A stretch of 64,000 nucleotides of DNA from Rubrivivax sp. A210. GTDB taxonomy: Bacteria > Pseudomonadota > Gammaproteobacteria > Burkholderiales > Burkholderiaceae_C. The translations under genes and the position numbers were made by a program. Under the pieces are notes generated by a model. That model was not told the DNA's origin and made no database searches. It worked only from the letters and a program-made list of their open reading frames with translations. Below, piece after piece: positions 8,450-17,166 of this stretch; position 1 is the stretch's first letter; each line of letters begins with the position of its first letter. The DNA lies in the NCBI RefSeq assembly GCF_904426505.1, contig NZ_CAJGBN010000001.1, positions 124,001-188,000 on the forward strand. Reading direction: 5' to 3'.

Positions 8450-8944
8450 TCATGCGGTCGCGTCCTCGACCTTGACCCACAGCGCGCGGAAGTTGACCTT
8501 CTCCATCGCGAAGTCGTCCTCCGGCAGGCCGTAGTTCCATTCCTCGAGCTTGACGCCCATCACCGTGACGGTGGAGGCGGTGCCGGGCAGCGAGGGGTTC
8601 TCCACCCGCACGCTCAGGTTGAACGAGGGGCTGACGAAGGTGCCGGCCGGGCGGCTGTCGGCGGCGTCGCCCAGCATCAGCTTGAGCAGGGCGCCGTTGA
8701 TGTAGGCGCGGTCTATGGTGCCGTAGACATTGACGTTGCCCGGGCGCAACTCGGTGGCGAAGCGCTGGCCGAGTTCGTGGAAGGGCCTGACGTCGTTGGT
8801 GACGCGCACCGTGACGCCGGTGACCCGGCCTATGGGGGTGAGCGAGTAGGCCTCGCTGACGGCCTTGGCCTTGTCGCCCTCGAGGCCGGATTCGACGGCC
8901 AGCGCGATCGAGCCGTCCGATCCGCGATATACATTGGTGCCCAT
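8450..8944 (-). CDS. Tail tube protein (Hcp/gp19-like)
   Basis: A 164-residue, beta-rich protein placed directly downstream of the sheath gene. Segments such as GRVTGVTVRVTNDVRPFHEL, NVNVYGTIDRAYINGALLKL and TASTVTVMGVKLEEWNYGLP fit the beta-barrel plus single-helix pattern of contractile tube subunits, with the final strand pair FAMEKVNFRALWVKVED typical of the family's C-terminus. Tube subunits stack as hexamers to form the inner needle through which cargo passes. Length matches known tubes (about 140 to 180 residues). Confidence 0.85.
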   Translation of the reverse strand: MGTNVYRGSDGSIALAVESGLEGDKAKAVSEAYSLTPIGRVTGVTVRVTNDVRPFHELGQRFATELRPGNVNVYGTIDRAYINGALLKLMLGDAADSRPAGTFVSPSFNLSVRVENPSLPGTASTVTVMGVKLEEWNYGLPEDDFAMEKVNFRALWVKVEDATA

Positions 8945-8980
8945 GATGTTGTGCTCCTTGTGTCAGCTCAGGTGGACGGT

Positions 8981-10417
8981 TCAGGAAAGATTCATGATGA
9001 CCTTGATGAAGTCGATCGAGAACGTCGGCTGCAGCGTCATCGTGACGATGGCCTGGCCGTTGATCTCCTGCGCCCGCGTCGCGCTCACATCGAGGGTGTA
9101 GCCCACCAGCTTCTCGTCGAGCACCATGCTCGAGAGGAAGCCGTCCAGCGTGGCCTTCAGCGCCGCGCGCACGCGGCTGTTGTTGAGGCGGCCGATGTAG
9201 GGGTTGCAGCCCAGGCGCACGCCGGCCTTGGCCTCGTCGACGATGCGCCGCACCGAGACCTGCTTGAAGGCGCCGGTGTCGGTGGTGATGCCCTTGAGCA
9301 CGCGGATGCCGAAGCTGGGCACCAGCAGCATGACGCGGTTGTTGAGCAGGTTCTTCTGCTCGGCGCGCGTGTACTCGCGCGCCAGTGCGTCGACCGCCAG
9401 GTCCTTGTTGGTGAGGCTGATGTGGCTGGCCAGCGTGGACAGGCGGCCGGCCACCAGGGCCGCGGCGTAGGAAGCCGGCAGCGTGACCTGCTTGTTGGCC
9501 TCGCCGACGCGGGCCGCATCGTCGGCCTTGATGCCCGGCGCCACCAGCACCAGGCGCGGATTGCTGCCGCGGCTCACGTCGTTGGTCACCAGGGTGGACG
9601 GTTCGTTGCTGGAGGTGCCCATCACGCCGATGCGTTCGCGGCCGTCGTTCTCGGTGGCTTCGAGGTGGGCCAGCATGGTGGCGGCGCCGTCCTGGGCGCT
9701 GAAGCCGCCGGCGACGACGATGTTGACCGGCTGGGTGGCCAGCACGTCCAGCCCGGCGGCCAGTTCGGTGGTGGTGGCGGCGGCGCCGTCGGGGCCGCCG
9801 ATGTCGGCCACCGCCGCGGCGGCCACGCTGGCCACCGCCGTGGCGGCGACGGCGGCGGCGGGGGCGGCCACCGAGACGAGGCGGCTGCCGTCGCGGATGG
9901 CGGCGAAGAAGTCCTGTGCGCTGGTGCCGGTGAAGGTTTCCTTCAGTCGGCCCAGCACCAGAGTCAGCGTGCTCGCCGCGCCCGCAGCGCCGGCTGTGAA
10001 GCTGGCGACGATGGCATTGGCCCAGGTGCCGGGCGAGGTGGCGTTGAGGGTGACGAGGGTCGCGTCCGCGGCGTCGCGCAGGCGCCAACTCATGGTCTGC
10101 ATCGTCACGCCCACGGCCAGGTTGGCCACGCGCACCGCATAGACGGTGCTGCCGCCGCCCTTGAAGACCAGCTCCAGCGTGCGTGTCAGCGTCAGCGGCG
10201 TGGCGCCGGCCTCGGTGCTGAAACGGTCGTAGTTGCCGAAGGCCTCCTGGGCCTCGGCATAGCTGCCCAGGATGACCGGCGTGTTCAGCGGCCCGCGGTT
10301 GGCGGTGCCGACGACACCGATATTGCCGACGGCGATGCCGCCAACGCCGATCAGGCCTTCGGAACGCACCTCGATATAGGTGCCGGGCAGGATCATCTCG
10401 CTGATCACTTCGCTCAT
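8981..10417 (-). CDS. Contractile tail sheath protein
   Basis: A 478-residue protein with clear sheath signatures at both ends. N-terminus: MILPGTYIEVRSEGLIGVGG, then NIGVVGTANRGPLNTPVILG, the classic opening of phage sheath proteins. C-terminal domain: VSVRRIVDEAKAGVRLGCNP, YIGRLNNSRVRAALKATLDG, and the final strand TMTLQPTFSIDFIKVIMNLS that links adjacent subunits. The variable middle (about residues 100 to 250) is Ala-rich and probably surface exposed. There is a single sheath gene, unlike Afp/PVC-type systems with two or three. The tube gene follows after 36 bases. Confidence 0.96.
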   Translation of the reverse strand: MSEVISEMILPGTYIEVRSEGLIGVGGIAVGNIGVVGTANRGPLNTPVILGSYAEAQEAFGNYDRFSTEAGATPLTLTRTLELVFKGGGSTVYAVRVANLAVGVTMQTMSWRLRDAADATLVTLNATSPGTWANAIVASFTAGAAGAASTLTLVLGRLKETFTGTSAQDFFAAIRDGSRLVSVAAPAAAVAATAVASVAAAAVADIGGPDGAAATTTELAAGLDVLATQPVNIVVAGGFSAQDGAATMLAHLEATENDGRERIGVMGTSSNEPSTLVTNDVSRGSNPRLVLVAPGIKADDAARVGEANKQVTLPASYAAALVAGRLSTLASHISLTNKDLAVDALAREYTRAEQKNLLNNRVMLLVPSFGIRVLKGITTDTGAFKQVSVRRIVDEAKAGVRLGCNPYIGRLNNSRVRAALKATLDGFLSSMVLDEKLVGYTLDVSATRAQEINGQAIVTMTLQPTFSIDFIKVIMNLS

Positions 10418-10511
10418 CGCGTCTCTCCTTCAGTGGCGGGGTGTGGGGTCTGCGGACGAACGCCGCCCGCCGGCGGTGGACGCGCATCGCGGCCTGGGTG
10501 AGGCTTGGTCG

Positions 10512-11390
10512 TCATGGGCTGGTCTCGGTGGTCTCGGTGAAGAGGGTGGTGATCAGCGCGCCGCTTGCGGGCTCGACGCTGGTGGCCAGCAGGTGGCTGG
10601 TGATGGGCACGCGGCGGATCACGCCGCCCGAGGAATCAGGTCGGTCGACGATGTGCTGGTACTCGTAGGCCAGGCGCAGCAGCCGCCCGCGCGAGCCGGC
10701 CAGCGTGGGATCGGCGCGGCCCACCGCGCCCAGAGACAGCGGCGCCAGCGTGCGCAGGCCGGCAGGCCTGCCGGCGGCGCTGTCCAGCACTTCGAGCAGA
10801 GCGTCACTGAGGGCCTGGGTGTCGGCGGCCGAGTTGGCGCGGACATCGACGACCAGCACGCCGGCGATGGGCTGTACCCGCCGCTCCCACTGGCCGACGA
10901 AGTAGGTGGCCTCGACGAAGCCCGCTGCGGGCAGCGGTGCGCCAAAGACCAGGGTGCCGATGGCGGCGTCGGGGCGCACCTCGGTGGCGCCCGGCGGCGC
11001 ATTGACGACTGTGCGCGCGGCGCCGGCCACATTGACCTGCAGGTCGGCCGAGGCCATGAAGCCCTCGCTGCCGTCGGCCTTGACCCAGCCGCCATGGGGC
11101 AGCACCAGGCTCAGGCGGTCGGCGCTGAGCAGGCGGAAAGTCGGCTCTTCAGGCAGCACCGGGTTGGCCAGATCGATGCGAGCCGTGACCGCGAGCGCGC
11201 CGCTGACGAGGCTGGCTCTTTCGCCCAGGCCTGCACCCTGGCGCCTGACCTCGTCGAGCGAGAGCACCAGGGCTGGCAGTTCGGCGGCTCCCGAGGGCAG
11301 CGCCGTGCCCACCAGGGCCGGCGACGGCACCAGGCCGGAGGCCGCGAGGCGGGCGGCCAGGTCGGTGAGGAAGGCGGTTTCGGCGGTCAT
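10512..11390 (-). CDS. Unassigned CIS protein upstream of the sheath (possible tail terminator)
   Basis: 292 residues from ATG 11390 (MTAETAFLTDLAARLAASGL); the open frame upstream of this start is unlike protein and overlaps the preceding gene. The N-terminal helix is followed by beta-rich segments (SGALAVTARIDLANPVLPEE, GGWVKADGSEGFMASADLQV, ERRVQPIAGVLVVDVRANSA) and near the end LLRLAYEYQHIVDRPDSSGG. No signal peptide or membrane segment. It lies 94 bases before the sheath gene on the same strand. Tail terminator genes are often found immediately before the sheath in contractile phages, which is the only support for that idea. I do not recognise the family. Confidence 0.6.
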   Translation of the reverse strand: MTAETAFLTDLAARLAASGLVPSPALVGTALPSGAAELPALVLSLDEVRRQGAGLGERASLVSGALAVTARIDLANPVLPEEPTFRLLSADRLSLVLPHGGWVKADGSEGFMASADLQVNVAGAARTVVNAPPGATEVRPDAAIGTLVFGAPLPAAGFVEATYFVGQWERRVQPIAGVLVVDVRANSAADTQALSDALLEVLDSAAGRPAGLRTLAPLSLGAVGRADPTLAGSRGRLLRLAYEYQHIVDRPDSSGGVIRRVPITSHLLATSVEPASGALITTLFTETTETSP

Positions 11391-11404
11391 GGCTGGGTGT
11401 CGAT

Positions 11405-12361
11405 TCAGTTGACTGCGCCGGACAGGGCGTGCCGCCACAGGGGCTGGCCATCCGCCAGACGCCAGGCCCGCAGTTCGACCCCGGGCAACGCGCGCTTGTT
11501 CATGCGCGGTCCGAACTGGCGCGCCACAACCAGCGGGCCAACGCGGCAGAAGGGCGGGAACAGGCCCAGCTCGTTGTCGAGCTGGCCCAGCGCCTCGCCG
11601 TGGGGCGCGCCAAAGAAGCGCCAGCGCGAGCCACCGCTTGCGGGCGTAATGTGCAGCAGGGCGATGAATCCGGCGTCGGGCGACGGTCGGTGCAGTATTT
11701 GGTCGGACGGCGCCGCATCCATCAGCACTATGCGGTCGGTCCTGGCACCCTCGCGGCGCAGCAGCACCAGGCGCCGCAGGTTTGCGGGGTCGCCGGCCAG
11801 CGTAAGGCCCAGATCGAAGCCGGCCACCCGCCAAGCTTCCGACTGCTGGCCCATGGCGGCGAGGGGTGGGTCGGCGGGCGTACCCGGCCAGGGCGGTATC
11901 GGCGGCAAGGCCTGGGGCCGAGCAGGCAGGTCGAGCCGATCCGGGTCCAGCGCGCAGGCACCGCCCTCCGCGGCCGTACCACCGGGCCTGAGGTCACGCC
12001 AGCCCAGCAGCAGCCGCCCTTCGCTCCAGAGGACGGCTGCGATCTCGACCTCGCTGCCCGCCGCTCCGAACAAGGGCGGTCCGGCCTGGCCCAGGGCCGT
12101 GCCGTCGTCCAGCGCCAGCCAGCGTGGCCTCAGCGTGGAACCGTCCTGCTCCAGCACGAGCACGCGGTCTTCGCGCGCCAGCACGGCCAGCCGTGCCGAG
12201 TCCTGGCGCCAGCGCGGCGCCCCGGTCTCGGCCTCGACCGCCGCTACGCCGCCGGCCGCTGCCGGTACGCAGAGGCAGCGGCCATCGGGCGTGGCCATGC
12301 CATCGGGTACCGGATGCAGCGGCGTATCCGGTGCGGTGGAGGGCGTCATGCGGCGGGTCAT
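11405..12361 (-). CDS. PQQ-type beta-propeller-like protein in the CIS operon
   Basis: A 318-residue protein with repeating short-strand units typical of quinoprotein (PQQ-like) propellers: GGVAAVEAETGAPRWRQDSA, then DRVLVLEQDGSTLRPRWLAL, and the last blade ELRAWRLADGQPLWRHALSG, each ending with a conserved Trp. No signal peptide is present, so a periplasmic dehydrogenase is unlikely. The protein is too short for a full eight-blade enzyme. It is flanked by CIS genes with gaps of 14 to 19 bases and is probably a binding scaffold of the particle or its cargo. The function is unknown. Confidence 0.65.
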   Translation of the reverse strand: MTRRMTPSTAPDTPLHPVPDGMATPDGRCLCVPAAAGGVAAVEAETGAPRWRQDSARLAVLAREDRVLVLEQDGSTLRPRWLALDDGTALGQAGPPLFGAAGSEVEIAAVLWSEGRLLLGWRDLRPGGTAAEGGACALDPDRLDLPARPQALPPIPPWPGTPADPPLAAMGQQSEAWRVAGFDLGLTLAGDPANLRRLVLLRREGARTDRIVLMDAAPSDQILHRPSPDAGFIALLHITPASGGSRWRFFGAPHGEALGQLDNELGLFPPFCRVGPLVVARQFGPRMNKRALPGVELRAWRLADGQPLWRHALSGAVN

Positions 12362-12380
12362 GATGCTGCGAATGCCTGTC

Positions 12381-15300
12381 TCAGCGGACCCGCAGGGCCC
12401 GCGCAGCGACGTTGTCGCTGCCGTGGCCGCGCTTGAGGAAGGTCATGAAGGCCGCCTCGTCGGCAAAGAGGCCGGGCACCGGCGCCGGATCCTGGGTGTC
12501 GGCGCTGTGCACCATCGCCACCAGGATGTAGCTGGGGTGGCCGGGCGCCGGGTCGGGCACGTCCCAGGTCTGCTCGACCAGGCGGTGGCCATTGGCGGGC
12601 ACATCGAGTTCGAGCTTGCCCGGCGCGACTGGCGTGATGCGTATCCAGCTGGCGAAGGCGAAGTCGGGATGGCCGTCGGCCTTGACCTTGACTGCGAAGA
12701 TCTCGACCTCGGCATGCACCTGGGTCGCGCCGCGGTTGTGTACGCGCACATAGAGGTGGTTGGTGCCCGGGCGCTCGAGATGGTCTTGCGGCCGCGCGTC
12801 GAGGCGGTCGCGGAAGGCGACTTCGGCGCCGCCGGCCACTGTCGGCGCCGCCGGTACCGCGATGATGTCTGGGCTGCGCAGAGCGGAAACCGAGGCACCG
12901 GAGCCCGCGAGCCCGTCGTCGTCGACCGCGGCGCGCAGATAGAGATCGGGCAACGGCGCCGCGCCCACGGCAAGGATGCGCAGCGCCGCCCGCCGCTCGG
13001 CTGGGATGAAGGTGTCAATGCCGGGGCCGGCAACCGGCGCCGCCGGCAGCTGGCCCTGGCCGGCGGCCGGGTTGACCAGGGCCAGCAGCGCCACGTTGGC
13101 GCCGGCCAGCGCCGCCGGTGGCATCCAGTCGAAACGCTCGACCACCGGCGTGCCGGGGTCGACCTGGGCGATGCTGCGCTTGGCGCCTATGCGGGTCCAG
13201 CGCGTGCCGGCCACCGGGTCGCCACCGCCGGTGGGGTCGAAGCCGGGTGGGTTGTAGAAATCGGCCACCGGGCCGAGGTCGGGGCCGGCGCCGTTGGGCG
13301 GGATGGCGACGCCGGGCGGGGCACCTATGGGCGCGGCGATGGGCGAGGCGCGGAAATACAGGTGCAGTTCGGCCTGGGTGGCGGCCGTGCGGCCGTTGTT
13401 GTGAACCTGCACGTAGATGGCGTTGGGCTTGGTCGGGTGCAGGGTGTCCGCACCGAGCTCCTCATCGAACTCGACGCCGTCGACGCGGTCGTCGAAGAGG
13501 CGGTAGGGGGGCGCATCGACGCGGATGTCGAAGGCGTGGGTGAAGTCCAGCCCGACGATGCCGGCGGGCAGGCGCGGGTCGTCGGGCAAGGGCAGCGGCA
13601 GGCGCGGCTGGCGGCCGTCCTCGACCACGGTTTGCCGGATGAAGAGGTTCTGCGCCACCGCCGGTGGCGTGAGGTCGATGTCGTAGAGCCCGCGGCCGAA
13701 GGTGGCGATGCGCAGCCGGTTGGCGCCGGTATGCGTGGCGATGGCGTTGACCAGCGTCAGCGGCAGGCCGTTGCTGAAGGGCTGCCAGGCCACGGTGACT
13801 GGCGGCGCCACCATGGCCGCGGGTGCTGCCGGCGCTGCTGGCACCGGGCCCGGCGCGGCGGCGACGTTGATGACGATGGTGGCGCTGAGCGCGCCGCGCC
13901 GCGCCGTCACGGTGGCGGCGCCGACGGCCGTTGCGGTCACCTGACCCAGCAGCGGCGCCGCGCCCAGCGTCACGATGCCGGCCGGTGCCACCGTCCAGTC
14001 GACCTCGGTGGTGGCGTCGACGGCCGCGCCCACCGTGAACGCGAGCGAGGCGCGCAACTGCACCGTGTGGCCCACCGGCAAGGCCAGCGGCGATGGCGGT
14101 GCGATGGTCAGCACATTCGGGCAGGGCAGGCCATTGAGCGCATAGACGCCGGCCAGCGTGCCGACGAAGAGCCGCCCCGGCAGCGCCACCGGCTCGAAGG
14201 CCAGGCTGGTCATGGGACCTGGCGGCAGGCTGAGGGGGTCGACGCCGCGGGCCGGAATCGGCAGAACCGCCGCGGGCGCGTTGCCGGCCGTGACCGTCTG
14301 CGCCAGCGCCGCCGAGGCCACGCCGGCCAGCGTGGCGGTGACATTCGGGACGCCGGCCGCGACGGCGATGAACTGGCCTTCCTCGCCGACGATTGCGCTG
14401 AAGCCGCCCAGCGCGACGTTCGAACTGGCCCAGGCCACGCTGGTGGTGGCGTCGTACTGGCTGCCGTCGGCGAAGCGCGCCGTCGCCGTGAACTGGCGCC
14501 GCGCCCCCGCCACCAGCGCCGCCGGCGCCGCCGGCGTCACGGTGACCGAGGCCGGCGTGCGCGCCGTCAGATCCTGCCAGGTCAGGCCGCGGTCGAAGCT
14601 GATGCAGACGCGGCCCTGGGTGCTGGCATTGGGCACCCGGCCGACGGTGCAGACGACGACGATGCGCGGGTCGTTGGGATGGACCGCGATGCCGCTGATC
14701 GGCTGGCCCAGTGCCGCGGCCGGCAGCGCGCCCACCGGGGTCCAGGCCGCGACCCCCGCTGCATTGGTGGCATGGATCAGCGAGCCGTTGTAGAAGCCGA
14801 CCCAGCCCTCGGACGTGGCGGCCGGCGCGATGGTGGGGCCGAAAGCGGCGGCGCTGGCATCGAAGCCATTGGCGACAAAGGGAACCGGTGCCGGTGTCAG
14901 TCCGGGCAGGGGCGCTCCCGAGCCGGCGGCCGTGCTGAAAAAATAGGCGCCAGCCACCGTGGCGGGCGGTACGGCCGTGATGGCGCTGGTGATCGGGTTG
15001 AACCGCAAGGCCGCGCCGGCCTGACGCCAGCCCAGCAGCAGCTGGCTGGGGGTAGCCCGATCTTGCGCGATCACCGGCACGAAGGGCGAGCCCGCGCCGG
15101 CATTGTCGACGAGCCAGTCGCTGAACCCCGCCGGCGCGGCGACTTGCGCGACGTTGCCGGTTACGCCCATCACGAACTGCGGCGCCAGGGCCTCGGGCAG
15201 ATCGTTCAGTATCGGATTCACGATGCCGGGCCGGGGGGACAGCGCCACCACCGTGTTGATGCCCTGCCCGTTCTGCTGGCTCAGCACATAGCTGCGCGGA

Positions 15301-17159
15301 TTGGCGGGATCGAAGGCGATGTAGCCACCGTCGGCCCATCCCACGTGCGCCCAAGTCGGGCCGCCGTATCCCACCCAGCTGCCGTTGTCCTGCAAGCCAC
15401 CACCCGAGAAGCTGGCCAGGCCCGGCAGCGGGTGCATGGCCACATGCTGGAACTGCCCGGCCTGGATGCCGTGGCCGCGCGCGCGCCAAAAGCCCGGAGA
15501 GTGGGTCGGCCGTTGCAGGTCGCGGCTCAGCGAAACGCCGCCATCGTTGCCTATCCAGAGCCGGCGGCGGTCGTAGCGGTCGAACATCGCCGCGTGCTGG
15601 TCGGCGTGCTGGGCGTAGTCGCCGATGGTGTTGTAGTCAGGCCAGTAAAGGATTTGCTGCCAGCGGCGGCCGCCGTCGCGGCTGAGGAAGACGTCGAGCA
15701 GGCCGGCCGTCAGCACGTCGGGGTCGGTGGGGCTGGCCTCCAGTACGAGGTTGTATTCGGCCTGGTTCTGGCCGCCGCCGAGGTATTCGGCGGCGATGGA
15801 CCAGCTGTCGCCGGCGTCGTCGCTGCGGTAGACCGGGGTCGGCAGGCGCACTTGCTGGAATGGCTGCGGCTGGTGAGCGATGGCGTAGAGCCGCCGCGGC
15901 TGGCGCTCGCACGCGGTCACGCGCAGGGTGGCAAAGGTCACCGGGCCTCCGACACGGCGATAGCTCGCGCCCGCCAGCGGGGCGGCGAAGGGCGCGACGT
16001 TCATCTGCAGGTCGCCGCCAGCGTCCTGCGCGACGTTGATGACCACGCGCTGGGCACCGCCGATCGGCGCCTCTATGGTGTCGCCGGGGCGGAACATGCG
16101 GCGCAGCCGCGTGCCGGCGGCCGCCGGGGCCAGCGTCACGAGGCCGGCGGCGACGCTCACGGTGCCGGTGCCGATCTGGTCGGGGATGGGGCGTGGCACG
16201 TCGAGCCGGCTGTCCCATTGAACCGGGTTGGCGGCGTGCTCGCGGTCGAAGCGGCCGCGGTAAAGGCCGCCGACGGTCGAGCCTGCGGCGGCCCCCGCAA
16301 GGCCGTCTATGGCCACCACCAGCATCAGGTAGCGCGGTGGGCCGTCGTCGCCGACGCGGGCATCGTCGCGCGGGTCGTGCACCACCACCAGGTCGGTGGC
16401 ATAACCGGCCTGGCCGCCCACGGCCGCCGCCGCGGCCAGCGGCGGCGGCACGGCACCCGAGGCGATGGAGGCGGGCGGAAACTCGAGCGTGAAGACCGGC
16501 TGGCCGCTGTGCAGTTCGCAGCGCCACAGGCCGGTCTGCGAGGCGACCCAGAAGCGCAGCGGGTCGTCCGGGTCCATGCGGATGCGGCCGTAGCGCAGCG
16601 CCATGCCGCGGGTCTCGGGGCGGCTGGCGGCCTGGGCCGGAGGCTGCGAAGAGGGCGGCGCGGCGCGCAGCTGCCGGAACACCGCGGCCGCGCGCGGCCC
16701 GGCCACCGTGACCTCATAGAGGCCGCGGCCCGAGACCTGGGCCTCGAGTGGCGAGCCGGTGCCGACGTAGAGCTTGGTCGGCGCCTGCTCGGGGATGGCG
16801 ATGGTGGAGACCGGGAACTGGTGCTCGGGGCCGCCCAGCGGCACCCAGGTGTCGCCGCCATCGACGCTGCGCCACAGGCCGCCGTGGGCGGTGCCGACGT
16901 AGTAGACCAGCGGGCTCACCGGATCCTGCGCCAGCGCCAACACGCGGCCGCAGACGTTGCGCGGCCCCACCGGCAGCCAGCTCTGGGCCGCCGGCGCCGC
17001 CGCCGCGCGTGCCGCGGTGGCGTGGGCGACGGCGGCGTCCAGCACCTGGGAGTAGTCGAGCTCGCTGATGCCCAGGCGGCTGAGGAAGGCCTCGGCCCGC
17101 AAGGCCACCGAATTCGGCTTCTCGGCCGGGTCGGTCAGGAGGTTGTCGAAGTCTGCCAT
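12381..17159 (-). CDS. Giant Asp-box propeller / Ig-like protein of the CIS operon
   Basis: 1592 residues from ATG 17159 (MADFDNLLTD), placed 7 bases after the previous stop; the open frame extends further upstream only as an overlap. No signal peptide or membrane segment. The N-terminal two thirds hold sortilin/BNR-type propeller repeats with Asp-boxes at about 98 (SVDGGDTW), 446 (SDDAGDSW), 493 (SRDGGRRW) and 854 (SFDRGLTW), plus WIGNDGGVSLSRD near 535. Residues 870 to 950 and 1020 to 1100 look like BIG2-type Ig folds. Two CARDB-like beta domains follow (NAIYVQVHNNGRT near 1246; NHLYVRVHNRGAT near 1467). Residues 328 to 404 resemble repeats in the neighbouring 1065-residue protein. Such folds bind glycans or proteins; a fibre, a surface-recognition protein or cargo are all possible. 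Enzyme activity is not evident. Confidence 0.8.
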   Translation of the reverse strand: MADFDNLLTDPAEKPNSVALRAEAFLSRLGISELDYSQVLDAAVAHATAARAAAAPAAQSWLPVGPRNVCGRVLALAQDPVSPLVYYVGTAHGGLWRSVDGGDTWVPLGGPEHQFPVSTIAIPEQAPTKLYVGTGSPLEAQVSGRGLYEVTVAGPRAAAVFRQLRAAPPSSQPPAQAASRPETRGMALRYGRIRMDPDDPLRFWVASQTGLWRCELHSGQPVFTLEFPPASIASGAVPPPLAAAAAVGGQAGYATDLVVVHDPRDDARVGDDGPPRYLMLVVAIDGLAGAAAGSTVGGLYRGRFDREHAANPVQWDSRLDVPRPIPDQIGTGTVSVAAGLVTLAPAAAGTRLRRMFRPGDTIEAPIGGAQRVVINVAQDAGGDLQMNVAPFAAPLAGASYRRVGGPVTFATLRVTACERQPRRLYAIAHQPQPFQQVRLPTPVYRSDDAGDSWSIAAEYLGGGQNQAEYNLVLEASPTDPDVLTAGLLDVFLSRDGGRRWQQILYWPDYNTIGDYAQHADQHAAMFDRYDRRRLWIGNDGGVSLSRDLQRPTHSPGFWRARGHGIQAGQFQHVAMHPLPGLASFSGGGLQDNGSWVGYGGPTWAHVGWADGGYIAFDPANPRSYVLSQQNGQGINTVVALSPRPGIVNPILNDLPEALAPQFVMGVTGNVAQVAAPAGFSDWLVDNAGAGSPFVPVIAQDRATPSQLLLGWRQAGAALRFNPITSAITAVPPATVAGAYFFSTAAGSGAPLPGLTPAPVPFVANGFDASAAAFGPTIAPAATSEGWVGFYNGSLIHATNAAGVAAWTPVGALPAAALGQPISGIAVHPNDPRIVVVCTVGRVPNASTQGRVCISFDRGLTWQDLTARTPASVTVTPAAPAALVAGARRQFTATARFADGSQYDATTSVAWASSNVALGGFSAIVGEEGQFIAVAAGVPNVTATLAGVASAALAQTVTAGNAPAAVLPIPARGVDPLSLPPGPMTSLAFEPVALPGRLFVGTLAGVYALNGLPCPNVLTIAPPSPLALPVGHTVQLRASLAFTVGAAVDATTEVDWTVAPAGIVTLGAAPLLGQVTATAVGAATVTARRGALSATIVINVAAAPGPVPAAPAAPAAMVAPPVTVAWQPFSNGLPLTLVNAIATHTGANRLRIATFGRGLYDIDLTPPAVAQNLFIRQTVVEDGRQPRLPLPLPDDPRLPAGIVGLDFTHAFDIRVDAPPYRLFDDRVDGVEFDEELGADTLHPTKPNAIYVQVHNNGRTAATQAELHLYFRASPIAAPIGAPPGVAIPPNGAGPDLGPVADFYNPPGFDPTGGGDPVAGTRWTRIGAKRSIAQVDPGTPVVERFDWMPPAALAGANVALLALVNPAAGQGQLPAAPVAGPGIDTFIPAERRAALRILAVGAAPLPDLYLRAAVDDDGLAGSGASVSALRSPDIIAVPAAPTVAGGAEVAFRDRLDARPQDHLERPGTNHLYVRVHNRGATQVHAEVEIFAVKVKADGHPDFAFASWIRITPVAPGKLELDVPANGHRLVEQTWDVPDPAPGHPSYILVAMVHSADTQDPAPVPGLFADEAAFMTFLKRGHGSDNVAARALRVR

Positions 17160-17166
17160 GGCGCGC

